NCBI RefSeq assembly: GCF_022539665.2
Contig: NC_081332.1
Span: forward strand, 6,352,303 to 6,416,302
Length of the DNA stretch: 64,000 nucleotides
Direction of reading: 5' to 3'
DNA from: Daphnia carinata
Taxonomy: Eukaryota; Arthropoda; Branchiopoda; Diplostraca; Daphniidae
Position numbers and translations under genes: made by a program. This document shows positions 36,571 to 49,289 of the stretch, one piece after another (position 1 is the first letter of the stretch; every line of letters starts with the position of its first letter). The notes below the pieces were generated by a model. The model saw only the letters and a program-made list of their open reading frames with translations. It was not told the origin of the DNA and did not search any database.

Positions 36571-39500
36571 CTGAAAAAGCCGAAGGACACAGAGAGTCTC
36601 ACTGCGCTGTTATTCGACCGTTCGTGACGTTAGATGACGGACAGACAGACAGGCCAGAAAAAGAAAATTCCGACATGTCTGGGATTGAATCGACAATCCA
36701 TTAGCGTAGACCCGGGAGGAGGCCGGCATCGTTGATGGAAATGGCACATCACAAAAGGAAAAAGAAATTCCCCCTTCCCCCCACCTCACGATCCATTTAA
36801 ATATTCCAACATGGAAGTGAAAAGAATCAATCGTGATGGGAATCAAAGATAAACATTTTTTAAAAAAGAAAGAACAGAATTCCTAGACAAGCTCCTGTTT
36901 GGTGTTACGCGCAGGTCCCTTTTGGTCTTCACTTGTATACAGGGGCACGGTCCCCCCTCTTTTTTTTAATTTTTTTTTATTTTCTTATGCCCTTGTAGTG
37001 TTACCTCTTGCCCACAAAATGGGCCAAAAGGCCGTCTCGTCAAAGGCCGACTAACACGCGGATGCACTCCCGGAGATACACGGATGGAACCTGCTAATGT
37101 AACATGGCCAGATGCGACTATACAACCAAAAATGAAAGCTTTAAAACATTCAATAAAAAATGGGAGAGGTATATAGAAGACCTCGCCCGAGACTACCAAC
37201 CGTACGCACAAAATGGCCGACATCTTGTATACATAATCGATGGCTGGAGAATAACATCGAGAACGCCGTCCGTGTTATGAATCGCTAATCGTTTTCGTTC
37301 TATTCACATTATGCGCCGAGTGGAAGCCGAACATTTAAGGAACGTGAAAGAGGCTCATCGCATCATTATTTACAGCCAAAAAAAAAAAAGTAATGTGTAA
37401 CACGGGTGGGACAGATTTTGTTACTGCAACTGTTCGTACACGTCATCGATAATTGACGATTGGATAGAGTCGATCGGTTTGACGATTCATCCGTGATCGT
37501 TATTGACGCGTCAAATGTGTTACACTTTACGAGCGCCGTTCTCATGTAACGATCCCTCCCCCCACCTCTCCTCTTTTCTTCTTCTATCAGAGACAGCACG
37601 GGACACGCTGCAAAAAGGTCACGTGGCATCGACGAGCCCCTCCGCCAAAAAGTCCTCATTAGAGATCAACAAGCAAGTCTTGACGGAAATGAGCGTATCA
37701 GACTTCCCTTTTTTCACCTCTCGTAGACATACGTGTAATTCCTTTTTTTTTTTTTCACGATTATAAAGGACAACCCAGGCAGCTGTTTTTTTTTCCCTTA
37801 TCCTATTGATCGATCCGGTTACATTGATCACTGGATCTATCTTTAATGGGCCAATGGAAGCTGAGGATATCAATAGAATTGATTGGGCGCAATGCATCAA
37901 TTCCATCTGTATAGAATCTATTGTGCAATGATGGATCGAATGACGTCCGACCAGATCAGACAAAAACGGCCAAATTTCTACTAGCAAAAGGTTTGAAAAA
38001 AAAAAATAATAAAAGAAGAAAAGAGAACATGAAGTGCGACGGGCACTACCGCCATTTTAATTGGGTCATACATCACCATAGATACACGTTCAATCAGGAA
38101 AAGGATGAATATATGCAATTGAGGCAAACGACGTGTCGCCTCGTTTCTTTCGAATTCTATGAAAACGAAACGGGGACAGGCAACCCCATTCCGAGTAATA
38201 AAAATAAACATTCGAAAGAGAGAACCAAAGAGAGAAAAATATGGGTCCATCAGAAGATGGATGTGTGTTATTTTACCATCATCGTTGGCAACGAACGGCG
38301 TCCTCCTCTATTTATCTAACAAAAAAAAAAAAAAAAAAAAATAAGAAGTCGGGCAAATAAATGTCGCTCGTTCTTCCCTCTTATACGTGCGTGTGTGTGT
38401 TTTGCGTGTGAGAACAACTGCGAGTTGAGCGTGAGTTCTGCCTTACTCTTGAAGCGACTGTTATTTCTCAATTGCCGTACATTTACTCAAGCGACCACAA
38501 GAGCGACCCGAGATAATAAAATATGGTCCATTTCTCTCTCTCTCTCTCTCTCTCTCACTATTTTTCTTTGCTTCTCTAACCATCTTTCAGTCTAGCTCTT
38601 CTTTATTCTAGAGCAAAAAAGAATTCTGCCATTGACATCACAGCGTGTTGATTTTGTTTGCCAGAGCAAGAGGCAGAGCCACTGCGCTTGTATATATATA
38701 TATACAGAGGACGTGTTATTATTGTTGGGTCCTTGTGTTATGATTGAGAGAAGGAGACGGAAGTGCTCGAGGGATATTGGAAGGAGGAAAAAAAAAAAAG
38801 GACGACGACAAAAACTGGAGACAAGAAGAAAGAAAAAGAAAAAAAAAAAACTTGCAGTGCGATGTCATTATAAAGGTCTATACGCAAGACGGTGAGGATG
38901 GATCAACATCCGGAGGCGGAAGCTTATAAATAACAACAGCCGGAGTAAGGAGCCAAAGCTGCTAGCAGAATTGCATCCCCCATTGGCTTATATTTTATTT
39001 GTATTTTTTTTTTTTTTTTCTTTTCTCGCTGCTAACTCCGTCCACGGCTTCCATCTACTCTCTTTTCAAGTGGTAATACACGAAAAACCGCTAACTTCTT
39101 TGTTATCATTCTATCTCGGATGCATTCACAGTTCACACAGACGTGTGTGCAAGGCCAGACGCGAACAGCACACACACACCGCTGGCGTTCCAATAGAGAA
39201 GAAGAAGAAAAAAAAGGATATAAACACTTCAACAGTTCCCCCCTTGGCTTTGCACGTTGCCACGATGAAAGAGAGACTCGGTGGTTGTTGATTCTGACTT
39301 GATGCGGTTTTTATAAGCCAAGACCTTTCGGCTTAATGAGTCTGAGAGGGAGTATATGAAAACAAGTAAATGGAAAACAACAAAAAAAAAATGTCGTAGC
39401 CAGTTTTTTTTTGTTGCTTCCTTTCTATGTTTTTTTTTTTTGTGTGTGTTTCTCATAGAGTTCTGAGTGTGTGCTGTGCAAGAACTGGTACAAGCGACCG

Positions 39501-39602
39501 CGAAAGAGAACCTGTTTAATTCCTCCATTATTAACGCCCTATGTATATTCGTTTTTTTTTATTATATATTATTTATGTATTTATTTCTTTTTTGTCTATA
39601 GG

Positions 39603-39644
<42 letters not shown>
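39603..39644. repeat. T17-A25 self-complementary tract
   Basis: 17 T directly followed by 25 A, giving a perfect 34-base palindrome capable of hairpin or cruciform formation. Confidence 0.95.
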
Positions 39645-42600
39645 TCTGCGGTTCGGGTCTTTGCTTTATCCGTAGCATCGACGACCTGTGACCTGCCGAC
39701 TCGTTTCTTTTTTTCTTTCATTTTCCTATCATTCCCCGCATTTTCTTTTTTTTTAACCACACACAAATAAAGGCGGCGTCCATAACCCTAGAGAGCACTG
39801 AATTCGGAATTTTTAAAATTTCAATTTGATCGAGTCATTTCCTTTTTTATCTTTTTGTTTTAATATCATCACCGTCATCGCTACGCAGTTCAATTGAAAT
39901 AAAAAAAAAAGGGACTCTCTTTTCTCTCTTCAGAACTTAGCATAACCATAGAATTCGAATAATGGAGGCTTTGCGTGAAGTCGATCTAACGCGCATTAGG
40001 CCTCTACACCCTGTGGCTGTTACGTATACACGAGCGTTTTCCCTATAGCGAACGGTGTTGGTTTGATGGGCCCGAGAATCGTACGTGCATTTCAACCGAT
40101 CGAAATGCGTGGAGGCGTTCGTTACGTTCACACGCCAGTTGGAAAGGGTATATAGGCAAAAGGGACCGTACAGGAGGAAGAGAAGACTGATAGACGTCGA
40201 AGCAATTATTTGTCGACGCGCCGTTCTATATACATCACTTTCTCTCCTCTGCATTTTTTTTTCTTTCTATGCCAGCCGTATGTGTGTGTGTGGCTGTCTC
40301 TCCCTACGCTTTCCTCTTTACAGTGTCTTTGTTAAAAAGCAAACGCGTTTGACGCGGCATAGCGTGTCCAGCGGCTATTAGCTAATGATGTCGTGCACTC
40401 GCTCCTTCACATGTGTGCGTTGCCTCGCATATACCAAAGAGCGATAGACACTGTCTCTCTGTGTGTGTGTGTGTGTATATATACTGTACACACTAACAAT
40501 AACGACAACGAAAAAAAAAAATGGTGAAAATAAAATGACCGGGGTGACTAACTGACTGTGTGTGTGTGTGTGTGAGTGTCTATATGTTTGTTGTGTGTGA
40601 GTGCAACGCCATTAATGAAGCGCCGTTGGATGAATATTGAATGAGATGACAAAACAGACGATTAATCTACACACACGGTGAAACACGGGAGCGAGTAAAA
40701 GGGAGCAGACGTACACGGTCGCCATGTCCAAAATGCGAGGAGAATAACAGTAGCCCTTTTTCTTTCCTTTTTTCCAATCCTGTCTTACGTATAGACCAGC
40801 ATTACGGAAATGCTGCTGGTAATGGAGTCCTAACCTTCATCTCATTCATATTCATAATATATCGGATGAAAGTATCGGTCATGAATCTTATGCTTGCGTC
40901 GCTACTGTTTCTCCATCATGCAACCATGTCTATCATGCTGTTCCAAAACAAATACATTTCTTTCTTTAAAAAAAACAAAAAAAACGTCAATTTCAATTGA
41001 ATGCCCTGCCATAGATGCGTAATTTTATTTTAAATCTTATTTATTTATTTTTTGTCTGACGTAGAAAATGTTGTGACTCGACTCAGGTAAAAAAAAAAAA
41101 AAAAAATGGACCTGGGCTGTCAATTTTATTTTTGAAAGACTTTCGATTTACGTCCGCCCCTATTTATTATATCTAAACCACATTCCATGCCTAATCGATT
41201 GGCAGGTTATCTACACACACTCAATATAATGCACGTACATTTCTTTAAAAAAAAAAATCGGCTACATCCCTAAATAGAGAGACCTGAAGTGGGTGAAAAA
41301 AAGAGAGAGAGAGAGAGAGACCATTAGCGGGGCTCTTCTGAATACGGCCGAAGAGGTTCTCCTCTACTATAACACACACAAGCACACACTGTCAAAAAAA
41401 AAAAAAAGATGAAAGCGGAGGAGAAAAAGAGAAAGAAAAAAAAAATGTGATTGATCCTATAGTGGGAGAGCTGTCTCTCTTACGGTTTAGATCGGAAGGG
41501 AAGCTGAATTCTTGAGGAAAAGTTGAGGTCCATTCCATTACACATCAAGGCCTTGATTACACCTCGGAGGGGAGAGAAGCTTGTCAATCTATTTCAATCA
41601 TCTTATGAAAACGAGCCATGAAAGTAGAAGAAGAAGCTCAAAGTCTATCAATACAATGCACATGCCTAACCTGTTCTATAGATAACGTTGCATCAAAGTC
41701 ATCCGTTAGAAATTCTTTGTAAAAAAAAAAATAAAAAATAATAATAATAATAACAAATAAAAATAAAAAAATAAGAAAAAATGTTTCAAAAATAAATAAA
41801 ATCATGTCTTCAGAAGTTTGATAGCACTCTAGTCCTGGCCACATGTTGTGCCTGAACTGTCACTCTTCTCCTCTCGCTCTAACCATTGTGAGCATTTCCT
41901 TGATTATTTTATTGTCAAATATGATTCAAACCGAATAGCGTCCTTCAAGAACGAAATCAAACGTGACTCGCCGAAGGATGGATAACGTAAAGAATATATA
42001 CGTCAATAATCTTCCCATAAGTCGGAAAATAATTTATTTATATATATATATTTTTTTTTTTACATTCCTGTTCGCTATGCAACCAATCCGATTTAGCCGC
42101 AATATTTTCACGTGTCTGAATGCGCCAACTGCGTTTTACAACGAAGTGAATTTTCCACGAAGCGTAAAATGAGCCACAACCCTCCCCTTCCGCAAGCGTT
42201 TTCTTGTCTAAATACGGTCGCTATTTACGTAATGGATCGCTGTTCTGGCGAAACATAAAGCATAAAGAACAAATAAATTGGTATACTTGGAAAAGAGTAG
42301 ACGAAAAACAATTGCGTCCATAAAAATGCACACTATAGGTTCATCGTATAAGCACACGTTTGATAGATCCACAGTAAATCAGCGAAATTGTTGGTACGTA
42401 CTTTAGCAATAAACGTTGAAGAAAAATATACTTTATTTCTATGTGAAATGAAACAAATTTTGATACATCGCTAATAAACAATCAATTTTTTTTCAAATAG
42501 ATCTGATAAAACCACTGCGTTAATCATCGTTATATTAGAAAAGGAATGCAAACTAACGTTTCAATTCTAACGAAATATTCCAAAATTATTATTACTATGT

Positions 42601-42763
42601 TTTTTTTTTGCGCGCGTTGGTTTGAAAAAGAAAATCCCACAACAAAAAAGTTCATATTTTGCCAGTATGTAATGGGTAATCATAGTTTTTTTTTTTTTAG
42701 CGGCACGTTTGCGTGTGTTGAATTTTGAAGCACTTGCTGTGCTCCACCGATAAGAACACACGA

Positions 42764-42898
42764 CTACTCGTGTGTGATCAACAAATTCGAAGAATTCCAA
42801 CCCGACAATTTGAGTGCTCTCTTATGAGTTAGCCGAACCACATCGTCCTTAATCGAAAAACAATGTCTCCAGACTTGATCGGGCAGGAATTCAATCAT
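42764..42898 (-). CDS. Possible 44-codon ORF
   Basis: ATG in a GTGATGA context, reading MIEFLPDQVWRHCFSIKDD then VVRLTHKRALKLSGWNSS and ending TAG. The stop codon lies in the loop of a perfect 8-bp hairpin (42756-42775). There is an acceptor-like CTTAG 9 bases before the ATG. The start faintly recalls an F-box helix but is too short to assign. Confidence 0.18.
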   Translation of the reverse strand: MIEFLPDQVWRHCFSIKDDVVRLTHKRALKLSGWNSSNLLITHE

Positions 42899-43549
42899 CA
42901 CTCTGATCTAAGCCCCATGTGCGTGGGAATATTTCACGCGTCACAGATGCGGAACATTGTTTTACGCCAAGTGATGGGCAAGGTCGAAACACCTGCCAAA
43001 GTTGGTCAAGTCCCAAATGAAAAAAAAAATAAATAAATAAAAATGGTTGGTTAAACCTGTTCAAATAATGAGTTTGTTCGTTCGCTCTCAGGCACGTTTA
43101 CTCACGCACCCTCTATTGCCTGCCTCCATCTGACAGGTTATGTTAAAAAAAAAAAGAAGTTTTAATAGAACTGCCGGCGTTCATAAAATAAGTAGTTCCA
43201 GTAATTTGACGAAACGCTCCTCAAACATTTTTCTTTTTTTGTTTTACGCTTCAACGTAGTATATCGTTTAAATTCAATTCCAACCTTTACTTTTTCTTTT
43301 TTTTTTATTCATTCCGAGGAAGGGCGTTTTTTGTTTTTTTTCGGAATGTATGCGATTTTTTCAACGTCAATATAACTGGCATTATCTCTTGACATAGACG
43401 AAACGGCCGATGCTTTATTACTAACCATGACGGGCAATTTGCGATCGTTACGCATTTAGTCCGACATCGTTACATTTACACGAAATTTAACAAATGGTTG
43501 TGATCAACAGCCTTCATATTGTAGAATAGAAAACGTCCCCCCTCCCTCT

Positions 43550-43581
<32 letters not shown>

Positions 43582-43641
43582 GATAACGCTGTTGACAGAG
43601 AAGAGTGCACACTAATTATTTCCTGTGCCAAAAATATCCTG

Positions 43642-44009
43642 CCATGGTGCAACACGCATTTCACGTCGGGGAGCACGCGCGAGCTATTTCACCCGAACGT
43701 CTGGACACACCTAATTGTTGCCATTACTTAAAAAGCTTACAGTTTCTAAATAGAAAAAAAATAAAGCGTAGCAATTATTTAAGAAATGAAAAAGACAGAT
43801 ACGCGTTTAATTCTTTCCCATTTATTTATTTCTTGTTGGCCGTTCGGAAACAACGACATTGCAATCTATACAAAAGAGTTACAACACAACATCAAAGTGC
43901 ACCGCGTCTATACGTGAAACAGGCCATTTATTTCGGCTTTTCCAACCCTCTCTCTCTCTCTTCTCATTTTGAAATCGTTGACGCTCTATTTATGTATTCA
44001 GCTGTGTAG
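43642..44009 (+). CDS. Possible single-exon ORF, 121 residues
   Basis: Perfect start context (CTGCCATGGTG) and an uninterrupted frame to TAG. It begins MVQHAFHVGEHARAISPERL; later parts are basic and then hydrophobic. No long competing frame lies opposite. Length alone is within chance for this window and no domain is visible. Confidence 0.2.
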
Positions 44010-44919
44010 ACACACACTGACGTTGCACGGCAAATGAGAGAATCTATAAGATAAAGCTAATGCACGTGGAAAAGAAATCACGAAATTAAGAAGAAAACTC
44101 GTTTTCTTTTTGTTGTTGTTGTTGAAATTGTACGCTTGGGGAACCATTCTAAATAGTTTTTTTCAAAAAAAATGATAGGTGAAATATAAATCAAAGGGAA
44201 AATGCACCCAAAACTGGTTTTAATAGTGGCAACTCTTATAGCCACATATAAGTCGGATGGCTGTCACTTTTCTCTCGTTCTCTCTATACGTGAAATAATA
44301 ACGAAGCCACGAATAAGAAAAAAAAAGGGGGCAACCGGCAAAACAGACAAGTATAATTGTATATCAAGTCATCATATTTTTAAAAAGTCCAAAAAAAAAA
44401 AAAAAGAAGAAACTTGGGGAACGTGTTAAGATTTCATTAGATCGAAATGCTTTAGGGAAATCAAGGGCCCCGTTTTTTTTTTTTTTTTTTTTCCTTTTAC
44501 CGGGGGTTCGACACCTCGGGAATGGATCGTTCTATCTATTTGAAACAGGAAAAAAAAAAAAAAGATACGCTGGAAAAGATATGGGCAATAAAAATAGAGG
44601 TTGAAATGCTAGACCGTTGGTAATGAGATGCGTGCAGAGTGATGACCAAAAAAATAAAATATATCAAAATGCATGTGTGTGTGTACTGTCTCGCGTTCTG
44701 CCATTGCCACATCAGTTGTGAAAGAATTGCATCACTGTTGATGACTATGTCCTTTCTTTTTTTTTTTTTTTTTTTTTTTTGTCTTTGTAAATTTGTAGTT
44801 CACTTTTATATAGTTTGATTTAGTTCCTCGATACCTCCCAGCATATAATTACAGCCACAAAGAATTTCCTTTTTAAATTTTTTTTTTTTTTATTTGTTAA
44901 AGAGAGGGACACGACTTAC

Positions 44920-45007
44920 ACCAAGCGAGGCGACAGTATCACTTGGCGTGTTGAATCCAGCGTCATGCCCACCCGTCGCACGATCGTAACAATCACCATA
45001 AAAATAG
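44920..45007 (-). CDS. Candidate internal exon (VRRVGMTLDSTRQ)
   Basis: On the minus strand, acceptor CATTTTTAG and donor TTGGT|GTAAGTCG enclose 88 bases open as IFMVIVTIVRRVGMTLDSTR then QVILSPRLG. Its phase fits a following segment after CATCAACAG (about 44732) reading DAILSQLMWQWQNARQ. The second segment has no good donor, so the model is incomplete. Confidence 0.22.
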
Positions 45008-45770
45008 CTAAAAATGAGAAAGAGATACTCTTTTCTATTTTATTTTATTTTTTTTCTTCTAGCTTCATGCGCTGCTCTCGACATGCGGTTCGACACAAAT
45101 ATGATGATGGCGCTCCCACCTATGGAGAGCGCCGATCGATAAAACATCAGCTGATTTGACGCGCCATCGTCGTTACTGACTCCATGACTTTACGGTTTCT
45201 TCTCCTTTCTTTTTTCTTTTTTCCTTTTTTACTTAATAAATAAAAAAAAAATATAATAGAAAATAAAAACGAATAATATTAGTCATTTTATTATCATTTT
45301 TTTTTTTCCTGGGAAACGACTGGCATTTCGAAAAAAAAAGAGGAATCGGGTGCGAGAGCGTTCTGCGGGAAAAGTTTGAATCCTTCTTTTTTTTTTTTTG
45401 TTCTTAAAACGGCGTTGTTCAGCAGCCAATAGCTGAGGGCGTCATGATTTACGCTAGAATATCATGATGCATAAATATATATATTTATTGTACATTTACA
45501 GTCTATATATGATGTTGCGGGCATGTATTTCTCTCTGATTTCCTTCTTCTTTTCCCCTCTCCGCTCTTTCTACCTTTTTTTTCTATCGTTTTTCCCATAG
45601 AGCGTTTTTAATTGATTACATAGCCGGCCGTGACCCTTTTGCGCTGCACGAAGCGGCGGGGCGGCGACGGCCAGGCCGTCTTCTCGACATTCATTCCATT
45701 TCTTCCCATTTCCAAGAAAAAACAAAAAAAAAATTGATAAAAAATAAAAAGCTTTTCGATGGATTTTTTC

Positions 45771-45924
45771 CTACATTGAAACTACATAGTTTTGATCGTT
45801 GTCAAGGCATCGATATGTGGCAATCGGACTGTTGCGTTTGCATTGCGTAAATACAACAGGATGACTTGGGATTAGAACCATTCGCCAACCACACGGTATC
45901 AAATTTTGAGGGAGCCGACCACAG
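45771..45924 (-). CDS. Candidate terminal exon, four-cysteine tail
   Basis: Acceptor CGTATTTCAG followed by 50 open codons and TAG. The frame begins CGRLPQNLIPCGWRMVL and contains TQCKRN and YRCLDND, giving four cysteines in a composition typical of an extracellular module. The frame also continues upstream into the T-run at 45990, with an ATG at 46061 antisense to the 46029 gene. No upstream exon found and no AATAAA close downstream. Family unknown. Confidence 0.25.
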
Positions 45925-46028
45925 CTGAAATACGAAAATAGATGCCACAATCCGCACTTGGACGGACGTTGCCAAGGGATCGGTATTTTGATTTTTTTTT
46001 TTTCTATATCGCTGAGCTGCATGCCAAC

Positions 46029-46837
46029 ATGGAAAATTTCGATTTCAACAAGCGACCGCATCGCGTAGTTGCAGCAACTTCGTCATCGGAGAATTTGTTA
46101 AGTCAACGGAATGCAACGGAGGGCGGGGGGGGGGGGGGACAGTCAAACCTTTTAAAGCCGGATCAATCAAAACGAAAATGAAAGATGTGCAAGTCAAACA
46201 ATCATGCTTGTACGATTATACATGTTGAGCTTTGAATGGAGGGCTGACACGCGACTCAGTGCGGCTTACCATCAGAGCGTTTCAGAATCAATTTATTGAA
46301 GAAATGAGACGGATCGAAGCCAAAGCGCGCAAGAGAGTGGAACTAAACCAAACCGGACGGTAAGTACGTAACGCGATTATGCCTTACTGTCATGCAAAGA
46401 ATGACACAAAAAATATAAAGCTACACATTTTAAAAAACAAAACCCAATCCGCAAGTTTTGTGTCTTTTTAAATTCGTATTTAACTCGTGTCTGACTCGTC
46501 CAGCCAAGGATAAATCAAAACAAATTTTTAAAAGCATGATAAAAGAAAAATTATTTACAAAGATAAAAAATTAATAAGGAAGACTAGGCACCCATGGGTG
46601 TGGTTGGACGGAAGAGGGCACCCCCTCACCACACGTGAATTTCACTAGGATCCAACTCCTATATGCGAGTGTGTTTGGAACACCGCCGCCGCCGCTGAGG
46701 TTATTGCTGTTATTACAGTTGTCGTGTTTCATCTTTTTCTTAGCATTTTACGATCACGGCTTGCAAATAGAGAGAAAGCCACTGAACTCTGCAGTCTTTC
46801 ATCATCAAACTCTGCAGCGCTCGTTTTGCCATTTTAA
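46029..46837 (+). CDS. Candidate three-exon gene, 81-residue charged protein
   Basis: Exons 46029-46096, 46276-46359 and 46744-46837; phases 2 and 2 match and the total is 246 bases. The start is in a CCAACATGG context. The donor of exon 2 is a consensus CG|GTAAGTACG and the acceptor of exon 3 is TTTTTCTTAG. The donor of exon 1 (GTTAAGT) and acceptor CCATCAG are weaker. The middle exon reads AFQNQFIEEMRRIEAKARK, a strongly helical, possibly coiled-coil segment; exon 3 reads RILRSRLANREKATELCS then a Ser-rich tail. An AATAAA lies at 46858, 21 bases after the stop. No domain recognised. A competing frame in exon 3 and an antisense candidate exon at 45771-45924 keep the confidence moderate. Confidence 0.38.
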
Positions 46838-46857
46838 CCGCAAGAGCGAAAAAAAAT

Positions 46858-46863
46858 AATAAA
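46858..46863 (+). promoter_or_regulatory. Poly-A signal after 46029-46837
   Basis: AATAAA 21 bases after the candidate stop. It sits in an A-rich stretch, so it could be coincidental. Confidence 0.3.
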
Positions 46864-48860
46864 TAAATGAACGCGGGCGGTTTGGACTTACCGATCGGCG
46901 CCCCTTCTTTTTTTTTTTGTATAATTTTTTTACAATCAACCCACCCAGACATTAACCCACGCGCATAGTAACAAGCTAGAAAGAAAATAAAAAAAAGCAT
47001 TTAATGACCTATCAAACGTCTTTTTTTTTTCCGCACATGGCGGCGGCGATTGAAATGGGCGCGCGCGCGATCGGACCTGGTCGGACGCAGCGCTGCCGAC
47101 AAAGAGACCGCGGCAACGACGTCGGATACCTTGTCAATGCTCACTCAACCAGATTGGACATTTCACCGCCTTATAGCGTCGCATTTCGCCTCTTCTTCAA
47201 AATAAGGAAAAACAAAACAAAACAGGAGGGGGGGAGGGGGGAGGGAAATGTTGCGCGTACTGTATTTACAATCAAACGGAAGGCGGCAGCTCAGGTAGAC
47301 TTACGATGAGGCATTTGAATTTTTGTTTTGTTTCTTAAAAAAAAAAAAAATGATGATGAAACTTGATATTTGATGATATCGTTACCTAAACGAGTCCCTA
47401 GGCCGAGCAATATCAAAAATTATTATTTTTGTTTTTGTTTTTGAAAATGTAAACCGACTCCATCAACCTCATAGTGTGCAATACAACATCAAAGCAAAAA
47501 AACCTTTTTTGTGTTTTTACAGGGAGGGGGGGGGGGGTTAGGAATCAAACCTTTAAAAAACACACCGCTTGTTTCATTGGGTTGTATACGCTCTGTCGTG
47601 TGTTATGTGTACAATAACGGTGTGTGTATACGATAAGATATGGAAAATGTTTTAAAAAAAGAGGAAGAGGATGAATAAATAAATAAGCAAAAGACCCGCA
47701 ATGGCGGCGGCGGCGGCGGCATATAAAAAAGAGTATAGATAGCGGAAAGGTGGGGGCTGTTTCTTTTTTTTTTTTTTTCTTCCAAGGACCCCCGCCCCTT
47801 GGCTCGTTAATTAGGTCGCCATTAAACAAGAATGTTATATCTATCCCAGCACCCAACCCTCCGCTGTGTTTCTCTCTTCTGTCTCTCTCTCTCTCCGGCT
47901 TGCCTTTCATGTTTATTTTTTAGCGCTCGTGGACTCCGGGATCTCATCTTCCATATCGTATTCTCCCTTCACTACCTTTAAGCATTAAAACAACGCCCCG
48001 AGTTTGGGATGTTGTATTCCGATCAGGTAACGAAGAATGCAGTCGGCATGGCTCCCCTTCATCTGCATCCCGACTCGTTTATCCATTTTCAAACCTTTTC
48101 TCATAGAATGGGGGCCCCTTGTCTCTCATTTTGGAACATTTTTGTTGTGTTTTTTTTTTTTTTATAGTTTTAGATATACGACCTGAAAAAATCAACAATC
48201 GACATCGTTTCCAATTTGTATTTGTAAAATAAAAAAAAAAAAAAAAAGAACCTTTCGGGATAAAAGAGGAACGGCAACCAAATACTAATGGATGTTTGGC
48301 CTCCTCCCGTCTAGCCCTCCAACGTTGGTCGCTTACGTCATTGTTTAGGTCTTATTTGTTTGTACACGGCCATGAAAATCGGTATACCAGAGATGGCTAT
48401 AAAAAATGCAACGAACCTCTGCTATCCAGTAAATCCTATCCCTTTTAATATACCAGCAGGAAATAACCCCCAAAAATAGGCAAAATAAAGATACGGGGGA
48501 TGTTAGGGGAAAAACATAAAATACATAAAAATATTTAAAGAAAAAAAAAAAAAAAAAAAAAAAAAAAGACAAAGATTAGGTTCCACTTACTACACCCCCC
48601 CCCCCCCTCCCTAAACCGTTGGCATTCTCCCCCTTCATCCTGGGTGGACCGTTTCAATTCCATGAAATGTAAAAATGGCCAAAGAAAAACAAATAAGGAC
48701 TTGGAGATCTGCAGTGATCAATGACCCCGGCCTTATCAGGCTTACGAAATAAAAAACCGAATGCATTTCCGACCAAAAGAAAAAAGAAAAAAGAAAAAAA
48801 AAAGAAATTTGATATTTGTCCATCTTATTCAATACACCCTACTTTTATGTCATTCCAGAA
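46864..48860. other. GC-rich patch and low-complexity tracts
   Basis: 47035-47130 is CpG-rich (GCGCGCGCG and CGGCGGCGG) and could be a promoter-like patch. Minus-strand donors GATCG|GTAAGT (46890) and CATC|GTAAGT (47304) occur, with no complete exon. (GGC)n at 47703-47718. Confidence 0.4.
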
Positions 48861-48960
48861 TAGACCTATCTGGAAAGATATGGGTAATAATATGGCTCCA
48901 TTGTCTGGCATGTTGAACTATATACAGCCATCCAGCGAATTGGCCTCTCGTTACATTTAG
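48861..48960 (+). CDS. Possible short terminal exon
   Basis: Acceptor TTTTATGTCATTCCAG followed by NRPIWKDMGNNMAPLSGML, then NYIQPSSELASRYI and TAG. Composition is protein-like, but it is only 33 codons and the minus strand is also open. Confidence 0.2.
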
Positions 48961-49173
48961 TTTGATGAATAACAAGCGCCTTCATCATCTCCTTTTGTGT
49001 GTTTTTTTTCTATGCAGTTAAAAGTTATGAGTTTATTTCAAAACCGATATCGAATTTAAACGATTAAAAATTTGTTGGTTACAGAATTCAAACTAAAATG
49101 GGCGGATTGAGTCAGTGGCTTAGTCCACTAGACTTAATGAAAAGGCGTTCAACTAAACACATGACACTATATC

Positions 49174-49289
49174 ATGTTCATGACTGGCTTGTTCCTCTTC
49201 CTCCCCTCTGCTCATTTGATAGTTCAATGGTGCACAGGTGATGAGATGAACGACCCCGTAAGCTCGTTGTGTAGGATCGATTTTTTCAG
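49174..49289 (+). CDS. Candidate first exon with hydrophobic N-terminus
   Basis: ATG, then MFMTGLFLFLPSAHLIVQWC as a signal-like or membrane start, then GDEMNDPVSSLCRIDFF, ending at donor TTCAG|GTAAGACG in phase 2. The minus strand is open across the same bases from an ATG at 49341 (62 codons). Strand uncertain; no second exon established. Confidence 0.22.

Larger units (their letters stand above)
34235..42763. other. Repeat-rich stretch, no supported gene
   Basis: G14/C15 pair, (GT)14, (CT)12, T17A25. Weak protein-like pieces: 34282-34593 (-, ending DGIDEPTFNVEAELLHRES) and about 36990-37172 (+, CPQNGPKGRLVKGRLTRG after acceptor CCCTTGTAG). Neither is called. Confidence 0.5.

Noticed and set aside
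37000-37172. Plus-strand exon candidate CPQNGPKGRLVKG
   Set aside because: Reasonable acceptor but the minus strand is open for 85 codons over the same bases and no partner exon was seen.
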